From positions 310,001-374,000 of the forward strand of contig JPHH03000010.1 of the NCBI GenBank assembly GCA_000750105.3: a stretch of 64,000 bases of DNA, in the 5' to 3' direction. Made by a program: the position numbers and the translations under genes. How positions within the stretch are numbered: position 1 is the stretch's first letter; every line of letters begins with the position of its first letter. Shown in pieces: positions 20,764 to 32,564 of the stretch. The DNA is from Tolypocladium sp. Sup5 PDA-1. Its lineage: Eukaryota > Ascomycota > Sordariomycetes > Hypocreales > Ophiocordycipitaceae. A model generated the notes under the pieces. That model made no database searches, was not told where the DNA came from, and saw nothing but the letters and a program-made list of their open reading frames with translations.

Positions 20764-21055
20764 GTTGTTTGGGACAGGCTCTAACTATCTGAGACAGAGA
20801 TGTCATGGAGGTGTGTTTCTGTTCACGCCTTCTTCAACGGGGAGGATGGTGGCGGACCAATCTTTGACAGTCTGACAGGCCACCCGTGCAGTGGAACTCA
20901 TCATTGATGCACCTGACGGCGGCCATAATGCGCCGTGCATGTTCCAGCACGCCTCGTGGCTGCATACAGCCAACCAACACCCCCTATGCTCCACGAGTAC
21001 AAAGTAGTTTACAGTGAAACACAACGATGGTGGCATGCATCAATTCTTGCCCTAA

Positions 21056-22552
21056 CTAGCTATCTACTCTCTTCAAGTCTTTAGCCGTCTGGTTCGCCTC
21101 ATTCTTCAGCACGACGATCTTATTCCCGTCTTGGACCTTGAGCTCAAGCATCACAAGCAGCCCCTCGAGAACGAATAAGCAAAACTCCTCTCCATCCTCA
21201 TGTCTCGCCGATGGCATCGCTCCCGGTAAGAGCCGCACGGGGCCGAAAGCGTCGTACACGACGACTGGCTTGTCGGCGTCGTCGGCCTCGACGGTATAGC
21301 TATGATGTCCATCCGCATCGGTCCACTTTCCTTTCCACGATTTCCAGGCGTTCCCAGGCTGGGCTTCAGGCAGAACGAACGGCGTGATGATCGGCTCGGA
21401 GAGGCCGCCGCTGGGCACCTGCGGCCAGCGCTTCAAGTACGCGATGGCCTGCGAGACTTTCCACATTGCCGTGAGGCCCTCGGCGGAGTTGGTCATGATG
21501 GCCATGCCGCAGTTTCGCGGCACGTCCTTCTTGCCGTGGAGGAGATCGGCGTAGCCCAGGAAGACGCACCGGAAGCCAGGATCGTTGCTTCCGCCGTGCG
21601 TGAATGTGATTTTGGTCTCGCCGGGGACGAACCACGACAGCGCCACCCCGGCATCCACCACGGTGAGCATTTGTTCGGCCGTCTCCTTTCGAAGAATTGC
21701 AGCGTCAGCGCCTTCTAGCGACCTTTGCACTGCCTGAACCACTTTCAAGAGGTCGCTTGGGGTCGTCCAGAGGCCGGCGGCGGCTTGTTCGGGATTCACG
21801 CGACGACCGTCCTCGCAAGGGGTATACCCGGTGTAGTATGCCGTGGCGGCATTCTTCTCATCTTCGGGCAGGCGATTGAAGAAGGACCTTGTCATGCCAA
21901 GGGGCCCGAGAACGAGATCCTGCATCAGCGTTGGAAAGCCTTTCCCAGTGACGGTCTCGAGGATGATCTGAAGCACGGTGATGCCGCCGCCAGAGTACGA
22001 GAAGGATTGGCCAGGGAGACCTTCGAGACAAACGCGCGTCGTATTGACCGGGTGTTTGCCTGCAAGTACCTGACGGGCAGATGGTATTTCTGGATCGCCG
22101 GCAGTTGGATAGCCCGGAAATCCATGTACTGACAGGGCCGCCGTGTGACTCATGAGCTGCTTGACCGTGATGCCCTCTATCATGGCTCTCTGGCTCTTTG
22201 GCGCGTCCTCGGTGAGGATTTCGAGGACGTCTTGCGGGAGGAGCTCAGCGATCGTGCTGTCGAGCTTGAACCGCCCGTCATCGATGAGCCGCATGACTGC
22301 GACGGCCGTGACTGGTTTCGAGATGCTGCATGCCTGGAAGACCGTCTCCGTGTCGTCGCCGACGGTCGAAAAGCAGCGCGATGAGACGACGCCATCCTCC
22401 AGAATCGCGACCGAGGCCGTTGGCGTTCCGATCTTTGCGAGGCAGGACGCCGCGCTTGACGTTCCTTGCCCGGCCTGGATGAGGCTGCTGAGATTGTCCA
22501 AAACTGCCATTGTGACAATGTCTTGCGGATGCCGTCTGTGTTCTTCAAACAT
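21056..22552 (-). CDS. Beta-lactamase-fold serine hydrolase (class C / esterase type)
   Basis: A single-exon gene, 498 aa from the ATG at 22552; a second ATG at 22510 (MAVLDNL) may be the true start. The SxxK tetrad appears as SISK (about residue 97), the second motif as YSGGG (Y-S-G, about residue 187), and the third as HGGSN (about residue 327), so the serine-acylation machinery is complete. A C-terminal lipocalin-like or beta domain of about 120 residues follows. No signal peptide, so intracellular. The family covers D-aminopeptidases, esterases and fungal acyltransferases or hydrolases such as those in polyketide clusters. The next gene upstream on the same strand is an NRPS-like reductase, 479 bp away, which hints at a shared pathway. 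Confidence 0.9.
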   Translation of the reverse strand: MFEEHRRHPQDIVTMAVLDNLSSLIQAGQGTSSAASCLAKIGTPTASVAILEDGVVSSRCFSTVGDDTETVFQACSISKPVTAVAVMRLIDDGRFKLDSTIAELLPQDVLEILTEDAPKSQRAMIEGITVKQLMSHTAALSVHGFPGYPTAGDPEIPSARQVLAGKHPVNTTRVCLEGLPGQSFSYSGGGITVLQIILETVTGKGFPTLMQDLVLGPLGMTRSFFNRLPEDEKNAATAYYTGYTPCEDGRRVNPEQAAAGLWTTPSDLLKVVQAVQRSLEGADAAILRKETAEQMLTVVDAGVALSWFVPGETKITFTHGGSNDPGFRCVFLGYADLLHGKKDVPRNCGMAIMTNSAEGLTAMWKVSQAIAYLKRWPQVPSGGLSEPIITPFVLPEAQPGNAWKSWKGKWTDADGHHSYTVEADDADKPVVVYDAFGPVRLLPGAMPSARHEDGEEFCLFVLEGLLVMLELKVQDGNKIVVLKNEANQTAKDLKRVDS

Positions 22553-23031
22553 CTGGGCCTAACGCAGGTCTCTTATCTTCTCCGGAAGAAATGTGCTAGC
22601 TGACGATGTGCTCCGCTGTGGTGAGTCAATGAATATTTATTAACTAATAACTGCCTTCTCGATTCGTACACGCCGTGTGGATGCTGTCACTCGCCGCGCA
22701 AGGGTGGGCCTTTGTCTCCGTAGCGCTGACATCGCTACCAGACTTGGTGGTTTGACAGCAGGGGAAGAGTGTGCAGTTGGTTCTCTCCTTTGAGTCTTGC
22801 TTTAATAAGACGGGCCAACTGCATGGTATTGTCGTGAGTCCTCGACGCCCGAGAAGGTAAGACGTGCCGGAGTGGGAGAGACTCGCCGACGCGCATATTT
22901 ATTGGCACCGGCGAATTGCGCATCCATGGGATGGATTTCTACGGGCCTATCGTATACACACAAACCATTTGGACCGATTGACGACATTCATCCTTCCGCT
23001 ATGTTGGCGGATCACCTGCCTCATGGCGACT
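22553..23031. other. Intergenic region
   Basis: About 480 bp between two minus-strand genes; it should hold the promoter of the beta-lactamase-fold gene. No ORF or repeat of note. Confidence 0.35.
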
Positions 23032-26000
23032 CTAAAAGTCCCACTGCGCGCACCAGTTTCTCAGCAGATCTGGAGTCACCGGACCGAGTCGCGCCCCCGT
23101 CGGGCTGCGGCTGATTGTCCTCTTCATGTCAAAATTCACATGGCCCAGTCCCTGCTGCGAAGCTTGCAGCATGCCCTTGTACGTGTCCAGCAGCTTGATG
23201 CCCGGATTCTTGGCCACGTCTGCACCCGTGCCCGCGCTCCTCTCCAGAGCCGCGACCCATTCCTCGAAGCTGACCAGCTTCTTGATCCGTCCATCATAGT
23301 ACTCGAGCAGCACCGCCGCCAGCTCTCCCCACGTCGTCTTGGCCGGGTTGACGCTGTGGAAGTAGCCGTCGATCTCGGACACGGGCGTGGGCACCGTGAC
23401 GCCGGAGACGTCGAGGATGAGCCCGGCCACGTCTTCAATCGGCATCCAGTCGACCTCTTCGCCGGGGCCGAGGTGCTCTGGCAGCATCCCCAGGTAGACG
23501 GAGCTGGCGATCAGGGTCGGCATGAATTCCTGCTTGTTCCACAGGCCCTTCCGGCCTTTCGGCCCAGCAATCTGCCCCACCCGGACCGAAGCTGTGGGGA
23601 CTCCGGAATCCCGCGCCGCAGCGTCCAGGATGAGGCTTCCGGCGAGCTTCGACCGACCGTAGCCCATGTCGGCGAGCGCTAGGTCCTCCAGGCGCTGCTC
23701 CGGGACCGATTCCGTCGACGTCCAACCCGCCGCTGTACCGATGCTCGAAATGAATATGATTGGGACGCGCTTCGCCGCTGCGCTGGAAAGGTCGACGAGG
23801 TGCCGCACACCACGGATGTGCGGCTCAAAGGACGCAATGCTAATGTTGAAATTGACAGGCCACGCGTTGTGGATGATGCGGTCCGCAGTGGAGCGAAGCT
23901 CGTCGTATTTCGCAGCCCCGAGGCCGAGGTCTGGAAGAGACAGGTCGGCGCCGAGGAACTCGACCTTGGAGAAGTCGGTGCCCAGCCCTCGGGCGGCGCT
24001 GATGGACGTTTGGCGCGACTCGCCGCCGTCGCCGCGGTTGAGTGCGATGATCTTCCGCACGTGAGACGAAGTGCAGAGGCGGTCGAGGAGGTATGCGCCG
24101 AGCGAGCCAGTGCTTCCCGTCAAGAGGACGGTCTGGGCATCGTCCAGCGGCCCGGGCTTCTCGGCAGGGGCGGGGAGATTCTCAGTGTACTTTGATACGA
24201 GGCCATCGACTGCCTCGATCTCTCGCGCGCGATCGTCTCCTTTGGACTCTCCACCATCGTTGGCGGCCGAGTGGAGGTAGCCTGCTAGAGCCTGTGGCGT
24301 TGGATTCGCGTAGATGGCACGAGGAGCCAACGCACTCCGGTCAACATTCACGCCGGCGGCCCTGAAGCTGCCTCGCAGTATGTTGGAGAGGCGCATGACC
24401 TGCAGCGAGTCGACTCCCAACGAAAAGAAATCCGTGTCCGGCTGAATTTCCTTGACGCCAAGCTTCGCCTCAAACAGCTCGACAATGGACTTTGTCAGGG
24501 CCGCTTCGTTGCTGAGCTCCAGAGGAACGGCCTCCTGCGCGTCGACCTCTTCAGCACGCTCGTAGATTTCGTCGATGAGCCCTGCATACGACCTTGTCGC
24601 CAGGCCTCGCTGTATGGTGCCTTTCGCCGCCCGCGGGAACGGAATCGCCGGGTCGGAGACCGCAATGAGTTGGCGCACGATGCGGCCGTGCGCGACCGCC
24701 GCCGTGTTCGCCTCTTCGATCAGTGGCCACAGATTGTCGACGAGCGCCTTTGCCTCGGCGTCGTCCTTTGGTGTGACATGTGGCTCCAGGATAAGGGCCG
24801 GCTGGAATCTGTCCTGCCCGACCACCAAGGCGCCCTTGATAGCAGGGTGCCCCGTGATGGTGTCCTCCATGGTCACGGGGTTGAGCTTCTCCCCGGTGGA
24901 AAAGACAATGATATTGTCGGCACGGCCGTGGGATACCCAGTGGTCGGGCAGGGATGGGTGAGCCTTGTAGAGATCCCCCGTCGACCACTCCTCCAGTTCC
25001 GGGAACGTGTAGAACGCGGGCTGGTCGCCGGGATCACGCGGGTCCTTGCGACGGAGGACCATCTCGAAGATGCCTTCCTTTTCGTCCTTGCAGCGCCAGT
25101 CTACTCCCATCACCTCGCTGTTGAAGATGAAGTACTGCCACAGCTCCGGCCTGGGTTGGAAGTAGATGGCGTAGGGAGTGACTCTTAGTGAATGGTCAGT
25201 CGGAACGTATACAGATCCGAGACGTCACTTACTCTGTCGATGAAATGACATTGCTGGCGATCACGCCGTTCCTCACAAGGGCATCGCCGGCAGCCTGAGA
25301 GAGGTTCCCTGCGAGATGCATCAGCAGAGTCCCATCCCGCACCACATGTAATACTCACCCCCGCCGAATATCAGATACTTGAGCTTCTTCAGAGCATCTA
25401 GGCTCTCCTGACTTTGGGTAAGCTCCTCGACGACAGATGGCGGGAACATTGCGCAATCGACGTCCGCGTGCGCCAGACACTTGAGCGCCAGCTCAGGGCT
25501 AAGAGGCTGATCGGGCATGCCCAATGCGACTGGCATCCCGTAACAAATGACCGTCACCCCCAGGGTGGCCGTCAGGCCGGCCGCGTGGAAGAGCGGCATG
25601 GGCATGAACAGCTTCTTCGCGCGAGATGTCCACGTTTTCCAAATGAACTCGGCGCCTTGGTACTCGGGCAGGTTTCGGAACCCGTCGGCAACGGCAATGC
25701 TGCCATGGCGCACGACGATGGGCTTCGGGATGCCCGTGGAGCCGCTGGTGTGGAGGACCACAAAGGGCTCCCAGCGGGCCTCCTCGAACGGCCGGTCGTA
25801 GGGGAACGGCTCCGGCGTGGCTTCGAGCCACGCCTCGGCGGACGGCACCCCTTCGACCTGCATCGGCCGCGCGCGGATCCACGGCTGGACGACCGAGTGA
25901 TACGACTCGGCGTGCCAAAAGTGGTGGCAGTCCGTCTTCCCGAGGAGGCTCAGCTGGCCCTCGACGCTGTTCCGCGGCGAGATGAACAGCGCCTTGCAGC

Positions 26001-26307
26001 CGGCCTTGATGCAGGCCAGCAAGAGGATTGCGTAGCGGACATCGCTGGGGCCGACGTAGGCTACCGTGGGAAAGGGGTCATCGGAGCCGTGCTTGACGTT
26101 GGCCGCGACGATGCGGGCAACGTGGTTGACCGCGTTGGCGACCTGCTTGTACGTGACCGGCGCCCACCCGTCTTCGGGCCTGCTGGACCGCGGCGCAAAC
26201 ACAAAGGGGCGAGTAGGTTCTCTGGAGGCAACCTCGTCGACGATATTGGGAGCCAGGCGGCGCCCGTAGTCGGGCTCCGGGGAGCTGCTCTTATCCACCG
26301 CCGTCAT
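23032..26307 (-). CDS. Adenylation-thiolation-reductase (NRPS-like carboxylic acid reductase)
   Basis: Three exons, 25359-26307, 25233-25308 and 23032-25183, give 1058 aa. Adenylation domain, about residues 1-560: core A3 VVLHTSGSTGIPKP (about 183-196), PLFHAAGL, A7 WSTGDLY and A8 GRADNIIVFSTGEKLNP. Carrier domain: DTDFFSLGVDSLQVM, with the phosphopantetheine-accepting Ser near residue 601. C-terminal thioester reductase domain, about 690-1058: TVLLTGSTGSLGAYLL NAD(P)H-binding motif and a YGRSK (YxxxK) catalytic pair. There is no condensation domain, so it should activate one carboxylic acid as an adenylate, load it on the carrier and release it reductively as aldehyde (or alcohol). It belongs to the adenylate-forming reductase group, distinct from Lys2 in its short linker. 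Substrate unknown. Appears intact. Confidence 0.92.
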
Positions 26308-28744
26308 ATTGGGCGAGTCGCTCGGATTTGGGAGGTGTCTCTGAGGCAGGGGCGAAGGGTTTGGGAACTCGGCGAGTGCGTGCGTCTCGGGGTAGGGTGT
26401 TTACGCCCGTGCTGCGTTCTTGACGCCTTTCTTTTGTGGATCGGGTTGTCTGTTGGTTGGGCTGCCAACATGAATCCGAGGACCAACATGACGCCACGTC
26501 GTATATATACTACTAGATGCTTCAGCCTTCCAGAGTCACCAGACCGTCACAGCGAGTCATGGGCATCGGCCGCCTATGTCCGCTCCCCTCGACCCTCGTA
26601 GAGTCGTGGTGGTGTTGAAGCCAGCTCAATGTGGGGGCTCCCGCTTGGATGCGATCCGCGCGCCACTCCGGCCCCTGTCTGACCAGTCACCACCCATCTC
26701 GCTGCCGTCCGAGGCTCTCCGAGGCCGATCTACCATCCGCTGTGGGGCCTCCGTGGAATCTCCCGACGCAGGGTGGTGGAGTTGCCGCATTTGAAGATGA
26801 GCGTCATTGCTTGCAACGGTACGCGAGTCCGTTGACGTCCGCGGAAAGGGTGGGCACTGGGCCATTGCATGTGTTCCGGTTAAGCGGATGCACACATTGA
26901 AGCCCGTCGGCCGATGGAGCATGGGTGTGCTAAAGGTATTGCGGCTGCGAAGAAATGATGTATCATCTCCTGGCCCAGGGACGTTGAAGACTCCCGCAAC
27001 CTCACGACTCACGAGTGACGAGTCCGAACCAAACGGCAGCCATCAACGTTTCCACTTTCCACCTTCCCGCGGACTATTACTATGCGTTTGCTTCATGTAA
27101 GTTGCTGAACTATGCCGGGCTGAGACAATGGCCAGAGCCCAGAGGTCCATTGATTACCGGCCCTTCCGTGGCGTCGCACATATCGGCTCATTTCGCCGAC
27201 GTCACAAATGCACGTTCTGGCTGCCGCTCGGACATACACGGCGCTGCTTGCAGCGAAAACAGCGCAGGCGGAATCTATGGAAGTCGTGCTATCTGATCCG
27301 AGGCATCGCGTGACCTGTTGCGTATTCGGCACCGCGATCGGCAATTGGACTTGAAACACGAAAGCATGGTTTGCTGGGCTAGCTGCACAAGCTTTGGGCT
27401 AGGAAAGCGAAGATACAAAATACGGCGGAGGAGGGGGTCCGTTTTGCTGTACACGACATACAGATTAAGTCTAGAAAGCGCTGTTGTGCCCACCGGATCG
27501 GGCGAGTGGTGCCGCCGCTTTTAGTGGTCTCGACAGTGACGAGCAGTTGGTGGCTAGGAGGTCTTACACAGTACTTACAACCATAGCACGCAACCTAGCC
27601 TGCGTTATCCCCATAACTAGCCATCGCGAGCTGTTTTTGTTGGCTATTACACAGAGCACTACTTCAGTTCAAAGTAGTCAAGAATAAAGCAGAATGTTAC
27701 TCTACAAGATAGCCTTGGGTATCTCTATGGTACAAAGCCTTCTTGAGTGCAACGATATGCACATGTTTATATGCAGTAAACAAAGCCTTTGTCATCCGTA
27801 GCAAGTCGATAGCGATCAGCGACACTAACGCGTGAGTTAGAAATTTGAAGTAACTGCGTGTTCCACCTTCAGTGATTTGCTTGTTTACCTGTATCGGCAA
27901 GTTGCGGCTGAGCTGTCAGACGAAGACCAGACGCGGGCTGCGTCGTCACGTTCCGAGGGGCAGCCATGGTTTGAGTTGGAAAAGGCCAGGATGGCTGTAA
28001 TAGTGATATCTTTGAACTGCATTATGGAAAGGAAGTTGTGGTACCTATGTGTGCGATGAATGAGATGGAAATAAGGTAAAGCAGTGGATTGCGGTTATAC
28101 TTTGTATGAGAGCTGGTGATGTTGAGTGATTGAATGCCAAGCTTCAAAGGGGATTTGGACTTGTTTATATATTCGAAATGGGACGAATTGTTCAAAATCA
28201 TGAAGAATAAAGCTTCCTTGGAGCTGACGACGGACATGTAGTGCGATTGGTCCCCTTGTACGCGTTGGCCATCTTCACGGCTTCTGAGCCGTGTGGCCCC
28301 ACTTTGGGCACCTGGGAGCGTATTCGGTGGAGCTGGAGGATACGAGTAGTGGCCTGAGAGAAGTGTATTATCAATACGCTCCTGGGCTGGAAATAAGTCT
28401 GGTTTAGCATCATATGAACGAGGTCGATGGTTCGATCACATCATGCGTGGGAGCAGCAAGCGTTCCAAACACTAGGTAGGCCTATAGGAAGAAAGCCTGG
28501 CTGGCATTGAGAGTGACAAATACTGTTGGAACTGAAACTTCACTGTCAGATTCGGTCAAATTTCTCTGGCCATAGATAAAAGTAGCTGAGCTATTATTCA
28601 TTTCAATGTTCATTTTTATGGAATGAGAGTGAATATTTATGTTCAGTTAATAATGAGTGACTCAGAGTAAGCGATTTGAGTGTAGAATACTATCTCGTGA
28701 TGTAACCTTCAACATAATTCCTTTCCGTCTTTAACATCTCGCTA
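26308..28744. other. AT-rich gene-poor island, left part
   Basis: About 2.4 kb with no supported gene. Base composition falls from about 27 kb onward compared with the GC-rich flanks. A hairpin-forming palindrome, CACGGCT-tctg-AGCCGTG, is at 28277-28294. Open frames are short and interrupted; no transposase or reverse-transcriptase motif was found on either strand. Confidence 0.4.
26501..26510 (-). promoter_or_regulatory. Candidate TATA box of the NRPS-like gene
   Basis: GTATATATAC, palindromic, sits about 194 bp upstream of the ATG at 26307 in an otherwise GC-rich stretch. Position and sequence fit a core promoter; it is not proof of use. Confidence 0.35.
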
Positions 28745-28861
28745 TTAAGAATAGTTCTGCTGGCAAGACCCGCAATACTTCGCTCCGGTGTCACTCTTCA
28801 CCCATTCCGGAGTGTCCCTGTTGCAGGAGTTGCAGAATCGATCGTTTCCTGTCGCAGGCAT
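28745..28861 (-). CDS. 38-residue GATA-like zinc-finger microprotein
   Basis: The minus-strand ATG at 28861 opens a 38-codon frame ending in TAA at 28745. Residues 10-33 read CNSC-NRDTPEW-...-GAKYCGSC, that is C-x2-C-x16-C-x2-C with the TPxW and G-x-x-x-C spacing seen in GATA-type zinc fingers (canonical linker 17-18). There is nothing else in the protein, so if made it is a solitary zinc knuckle of about 4 kDa. Upstream on the same strand lie an acceptor-like CTTACAG with a CTAAT branch-like site (5' UTR intron possible) and a TATA-like ATAAATATAAAA at about 29057-29068. It could instead be the last exon of a longer, unrecognised gene. No function is known to me. Confidence 0.5.
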   Translation of the reverse strand: MPATGNDRFCNSCNRDTPEWVKSDTGAKYCGSCQQNYS

Positions 28862-29744
28862 CGTGAATAAATAGCTGTAAGCTTGTTGGTCATTAGCATA
28901 TCCGCAATTGGACCTTCTTGAGAAGCTTGCCTTGGACTTTGTGCGAGAGATTCCGGTATGAATATTGATTTAGAGCTGAAGTGGTGTTTCAAAGCTAAAG
29001 GTGTAGGTGTTACTGATGGATGATATTCGAAATGTAGGTCGAGACGGCTTTGAGCTTTTATATTTATGAGCGGTCAAAACAAACACGGAGCTGGTTTTCC
29101 CATGATTGCCTCTACTTTCTAGTTTTGTTTCATTGATGTAAGTTATGTCAAGCTGTCGGCTTTGCTACAGCAAACCCCAGACCCTTGATTTATTGTTCTT
29201 GGGTGTTTTGCACGCTGTGTGGCTTCCGGTTCCGTATCTGTTTGCCTGGAATGAGTAACCTGTTAGCTATCAATACTGGTTTTGGACGAAGCCAGCTGAT
29301 ATCGCTGCTTTTACGATAGCCACACAACACATTGTACAAGCAAATTATCTGCTTGTATGTCATAGGTTTGTCCTCATCCTTATCCACGGGCTGGTCTCTA
29401 TTATTACCACAATACTGGATCGTCCGTTTTGGGTATTGCCCGGATGCAAACTCAGTAACCAACATCAACCGCATGCGGCGTCCACAGGGATCACTCACCA
29501 TTGGTTTATCAGCTGATATTACAAATAGTTGGTCGCGTACGAAGTACAGCAGCGGACCAACACGGTGTTATGCACGACCCCCACCCACGTGTCGTCTTCC
29601 CCTCTTTTTCCTGCTTTCATTAATCCGCCCTTCTCTTCTCCCTTCTTCTCCATATCAAACTTTGCCTTGCTTTTCATACTTTTACTGATTTGCAATCACC
29701 ATCAATCAACGACGTCGCCCAAAACAAAACCCCAAGCATCAAAC
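28862..29744. other. AT-rich divergent intergenic region
   Basis: About 880 bp between the microprotein ORF and the CorA-like gene. It contains the TATA-like motif on the minus strand (29057-29068), a short palindrome ACAAGCA-aattatc-TGCTTGT at about 29336-29356, and a CT-rich leader just upstream of 29745. Confidence 0.4.
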
Positions 29745-31729
29745 ATGTCTGCCGCTCCTGCCAACACGAAACAGGTATTGCCAACCCAGGAGAACCTTTC
29801 TGGGGTGCTAGACAAGCTGCTGGCAATCTTTGAAGTCGAGTCTATTCAGGATGGTCGGGAACTTCCCTTACACCCTCTCCAGCGAGAATATAGAGATTTA
29901 CCCGACAGTCGCCATATGCTTCGCCCCATGTCGGGTAACGACTTTCATGTCTGTGCGAACTTTTCCACGTCTCCCCCCTCTTGGGAGGCCATTCTCCAGC
30001 TTGAGCAGACAGGGTGTAGCAACATATGCGTTCCACTGTGTCATATCGAGCAGCATCCCCGATTCGATCGAAATGCCACTGAAATTCAGAATATGGAACA
30101 GGCGGCCACTCTGCTCCGCGCTGCCTGGCCAGATGCGAGTATCGGCCCCTCCAGACGGCGCCAGCTGGGCTTAGATTTCTATGATTCGGCGTCAACTAGC
30201 TACCAACTATTCCGATGGCTCGCGTCGAAACAGCTCAACCCCGTCTCCGAAGGTGTCTTCCTCAGTGATTTCTTAGTCTCAGAGGGGAGACGTTTTGAAC
30301 CACTTCGACAGGCAAAGGTGAGCTTCTGTTCTTGTGCTAGCTATAACCGTCTACTGGGCTGATTAATAATTCATTTATTTTCAAGCGAGGGCTAGTTGTC
30401 AGGCCGTCGCCAGAAGCAGACTGGACACATATTTCTGTCGCTTCCCACACAGCAGAGCTTGACAGGCGCCATCAGCATGATCCTGATACTCAGTTCTGGT
30501 AAGTCCTACTCTGGCTCTGGAAGAACATGGGCATACTTTATGCATGCAGCAGCGATTCGATTTACATTGACCTTGTCGTTTTTAGGTCTTTCACAGGTCC
30601 AGAAAACTGGGTGATCTCGCTACCTGTGATTAGCACAATCCTACTCCTCATGATCAATCCAACGAAAAAAGTTGAAGCCAACTCAGACTGCCCTGATCGA
30701 GAAATATCCTGGTGTCTAGACTCCTTACATGGATTCTGCCGCCGGAAAGGGCCTGAAGAAGGTAGCCGCAACCTGTCTTGGTCTCAAGGGACATTTGCCG
30801 ACTGCTGGATGTATTTGCACTTTATCTTCTATTACTTTAGCCCTCATGACGACCAACTTGATGAGCCTGAAAGGTGGAAAGGCTCTGGCATTCGATGTGA
30901 TCGTCGCAATATTAAACTTCCCATCGGGTGGGACAGCGGCATGAAAACGTTTGAAGAAGAACGATTTTGGTTTGGCATGCGAACTTCTACGACTTACCAA
31001 GCCGAGGAAACAGATATCAAGGAGCATCAGGCGACGGTCGCATTTGTTATGGGAGACTCATATCATATCCCAGTTGACCTGAAGAACAAGGCCTGGTTGA
31101 AACGTGGGCTAGAGTCCCCAGATGGAGCCTCCGGCGTTGCTCTTTTCCATATGCTCCTTTGGAGCGGAATAGATGAGTGGAGCAGAGGCTGGAATTCCTG
31201 TCTTGATTATATTGATGGCCTTCATGAAGTCAAGGTACAGTGTTTTGCTGACTAGCTCCCCTCCTTATACCCGATCAGAAGTTTAAATGCTAATAACAAA
31301 ACAGATTGAGGATTTGGATGATGCCAATTCAAAGCTCTCTACCTTGATGTTTGATGGTAAATTAGCGAAGGCATACTTTATGACTGCTCAGCTCCTCAAA
31401 ATCTTTTGCAAGCATATCGATGTATTGCCTCAGTCACTTTATGGGATGAGGCAAGAGTGGGAAAGAACATATCCAGCTATAGATGCTGACCTTCTAGAAC
31501 GGTTTGACGAGGAGACACAGGCAGCCCTGCTAAGGAATTGGGATACGCTTATAATACGTGTTGATGAGCTACACTCTAACCTTGTTAAGAGGATTGAGAA
31601 AAAAGTAACAGATCTTGCAAGACTTCGAGACAGTGTAAGTTTCTATTAATCAATACTAGCCTATCTGTCTCAAGACTCGATAGACTAACAGTTTTATAGA
31701 TATTTCTTGCTAAAGCTTTTGAAAGCTAG
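29745..31729 (+). CDS. CorA-like domain protein lacking its C-terminal membrane helices
   Basis: Five exons, 29745-30317, 30386-30498, 30586-31234, 31305-31634 and 31700-31729, join in phase to 564 aa. The middle has conserved-looking blocks WSFTGPENWVISLPVIST and HFIFYYFSPHDDQLDE; the C-terminal third is a long coiled coil (LIIRVDELHSNLVKRIEKKV) that ends LARLRDSIFLAKAFES. In fungal CorA-type Mg2+ transporter relatives this coiled coil leads into RDGLFNATSVREA-like sequence and two membrane helices with a GMN motif; here a stop replaces them. Either a soluble derivative or a 3'-truncated pseudogene. Codon use is AT-richer than in neighbouring genes. Family call is moderate. Confidence 0.55.
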
Positions 31730-32564
31730 TACGCAAGGTCTTTTAGCTGTAAAAGTACAGGCAGACCCCCCCGGGCCTGTTGCCAAGGCTTAAGTGGTAT
31801 TTAGAAAAAATACACAGTCGAAATGGCGCCCATGTCATAATGAAGTGGGATTACAACAGGCATATGGATCCGTGTGGAACGGAGTATAGCAACCATGCAT
31901 CACGCAGTTGAGTTCTTGGTTTTCCCCTTCTTGAAAGTTTTTTTTTGCCTTTGTCCTTTCGTCTATTCTAAGGCAGCTACTCTGCGAGCGTTGTTCTTTG
32001 TTCGTTCTGCCTCCACATGGTGCCGGATTTGATGGCATGGATGGTGCTAGAACGTCCCTGAAGCTATTTCCCTGAGCAATCTCACATGCATAGCTTGATC
32101 ATATACTAGTGACGAAACAAAGCCCCTGCGTTGCTTGCACGAGTAGGGCTTGCTGGGTTGTGAATTCTGGATGTTACAGTAGTACAGCGAGCACCATAGG
32201 CAACGAGCCAGCATTTCATAGCATCAAGGGGCACATCTATGGCCTCGCTTTCATGTCGAATCTCTCTACAGGCAGGGGGATATTTCGTCGCCAGATGACC
32301 GGGCTTTCTCCATGAGTAGCGGTGTCTTCCATGCTTAGGCATTCACCGAGCACTACGAGGTCTGAAAATCACACGGTCGCTCTTCCTCATAGGGCTCAAT
32401 TGCTTCTCATTATTCTCCATGGTTCAGAGTAGGTAGTCCAAGCCGCAATGTACTGCCTTGGAACCATTATACATGTCCGTGCAATCAAGCCTGCAACTTC
32501 CAGTCCCAACTCCGAGCCCGGAGCAGAATTACATTAAGTATCAGGTAAGAATAGGACGCTCTAT
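31730..32564. other. Intergenic region downstream of the CorA-like gene
   Basis: About 830 bp, AT-rich, no supported gene. No remnant of the missing CorA membrane helices could be read in the first few hundred bases in any frame. Confidence 0.4.

Noticed and set aside
25414..26601. A 395-codon plus-strand open frame opposite the adenylation domain
   Set aside because: Antisense shadow of NRPS-like exon 1; composition typical of such shadows.
28395..28450. A GGTTCGATC-type T-loop-like segment suggesting a tRNA
   Set aside because: No matching acceptor stem or anticodon arm could be built around it.
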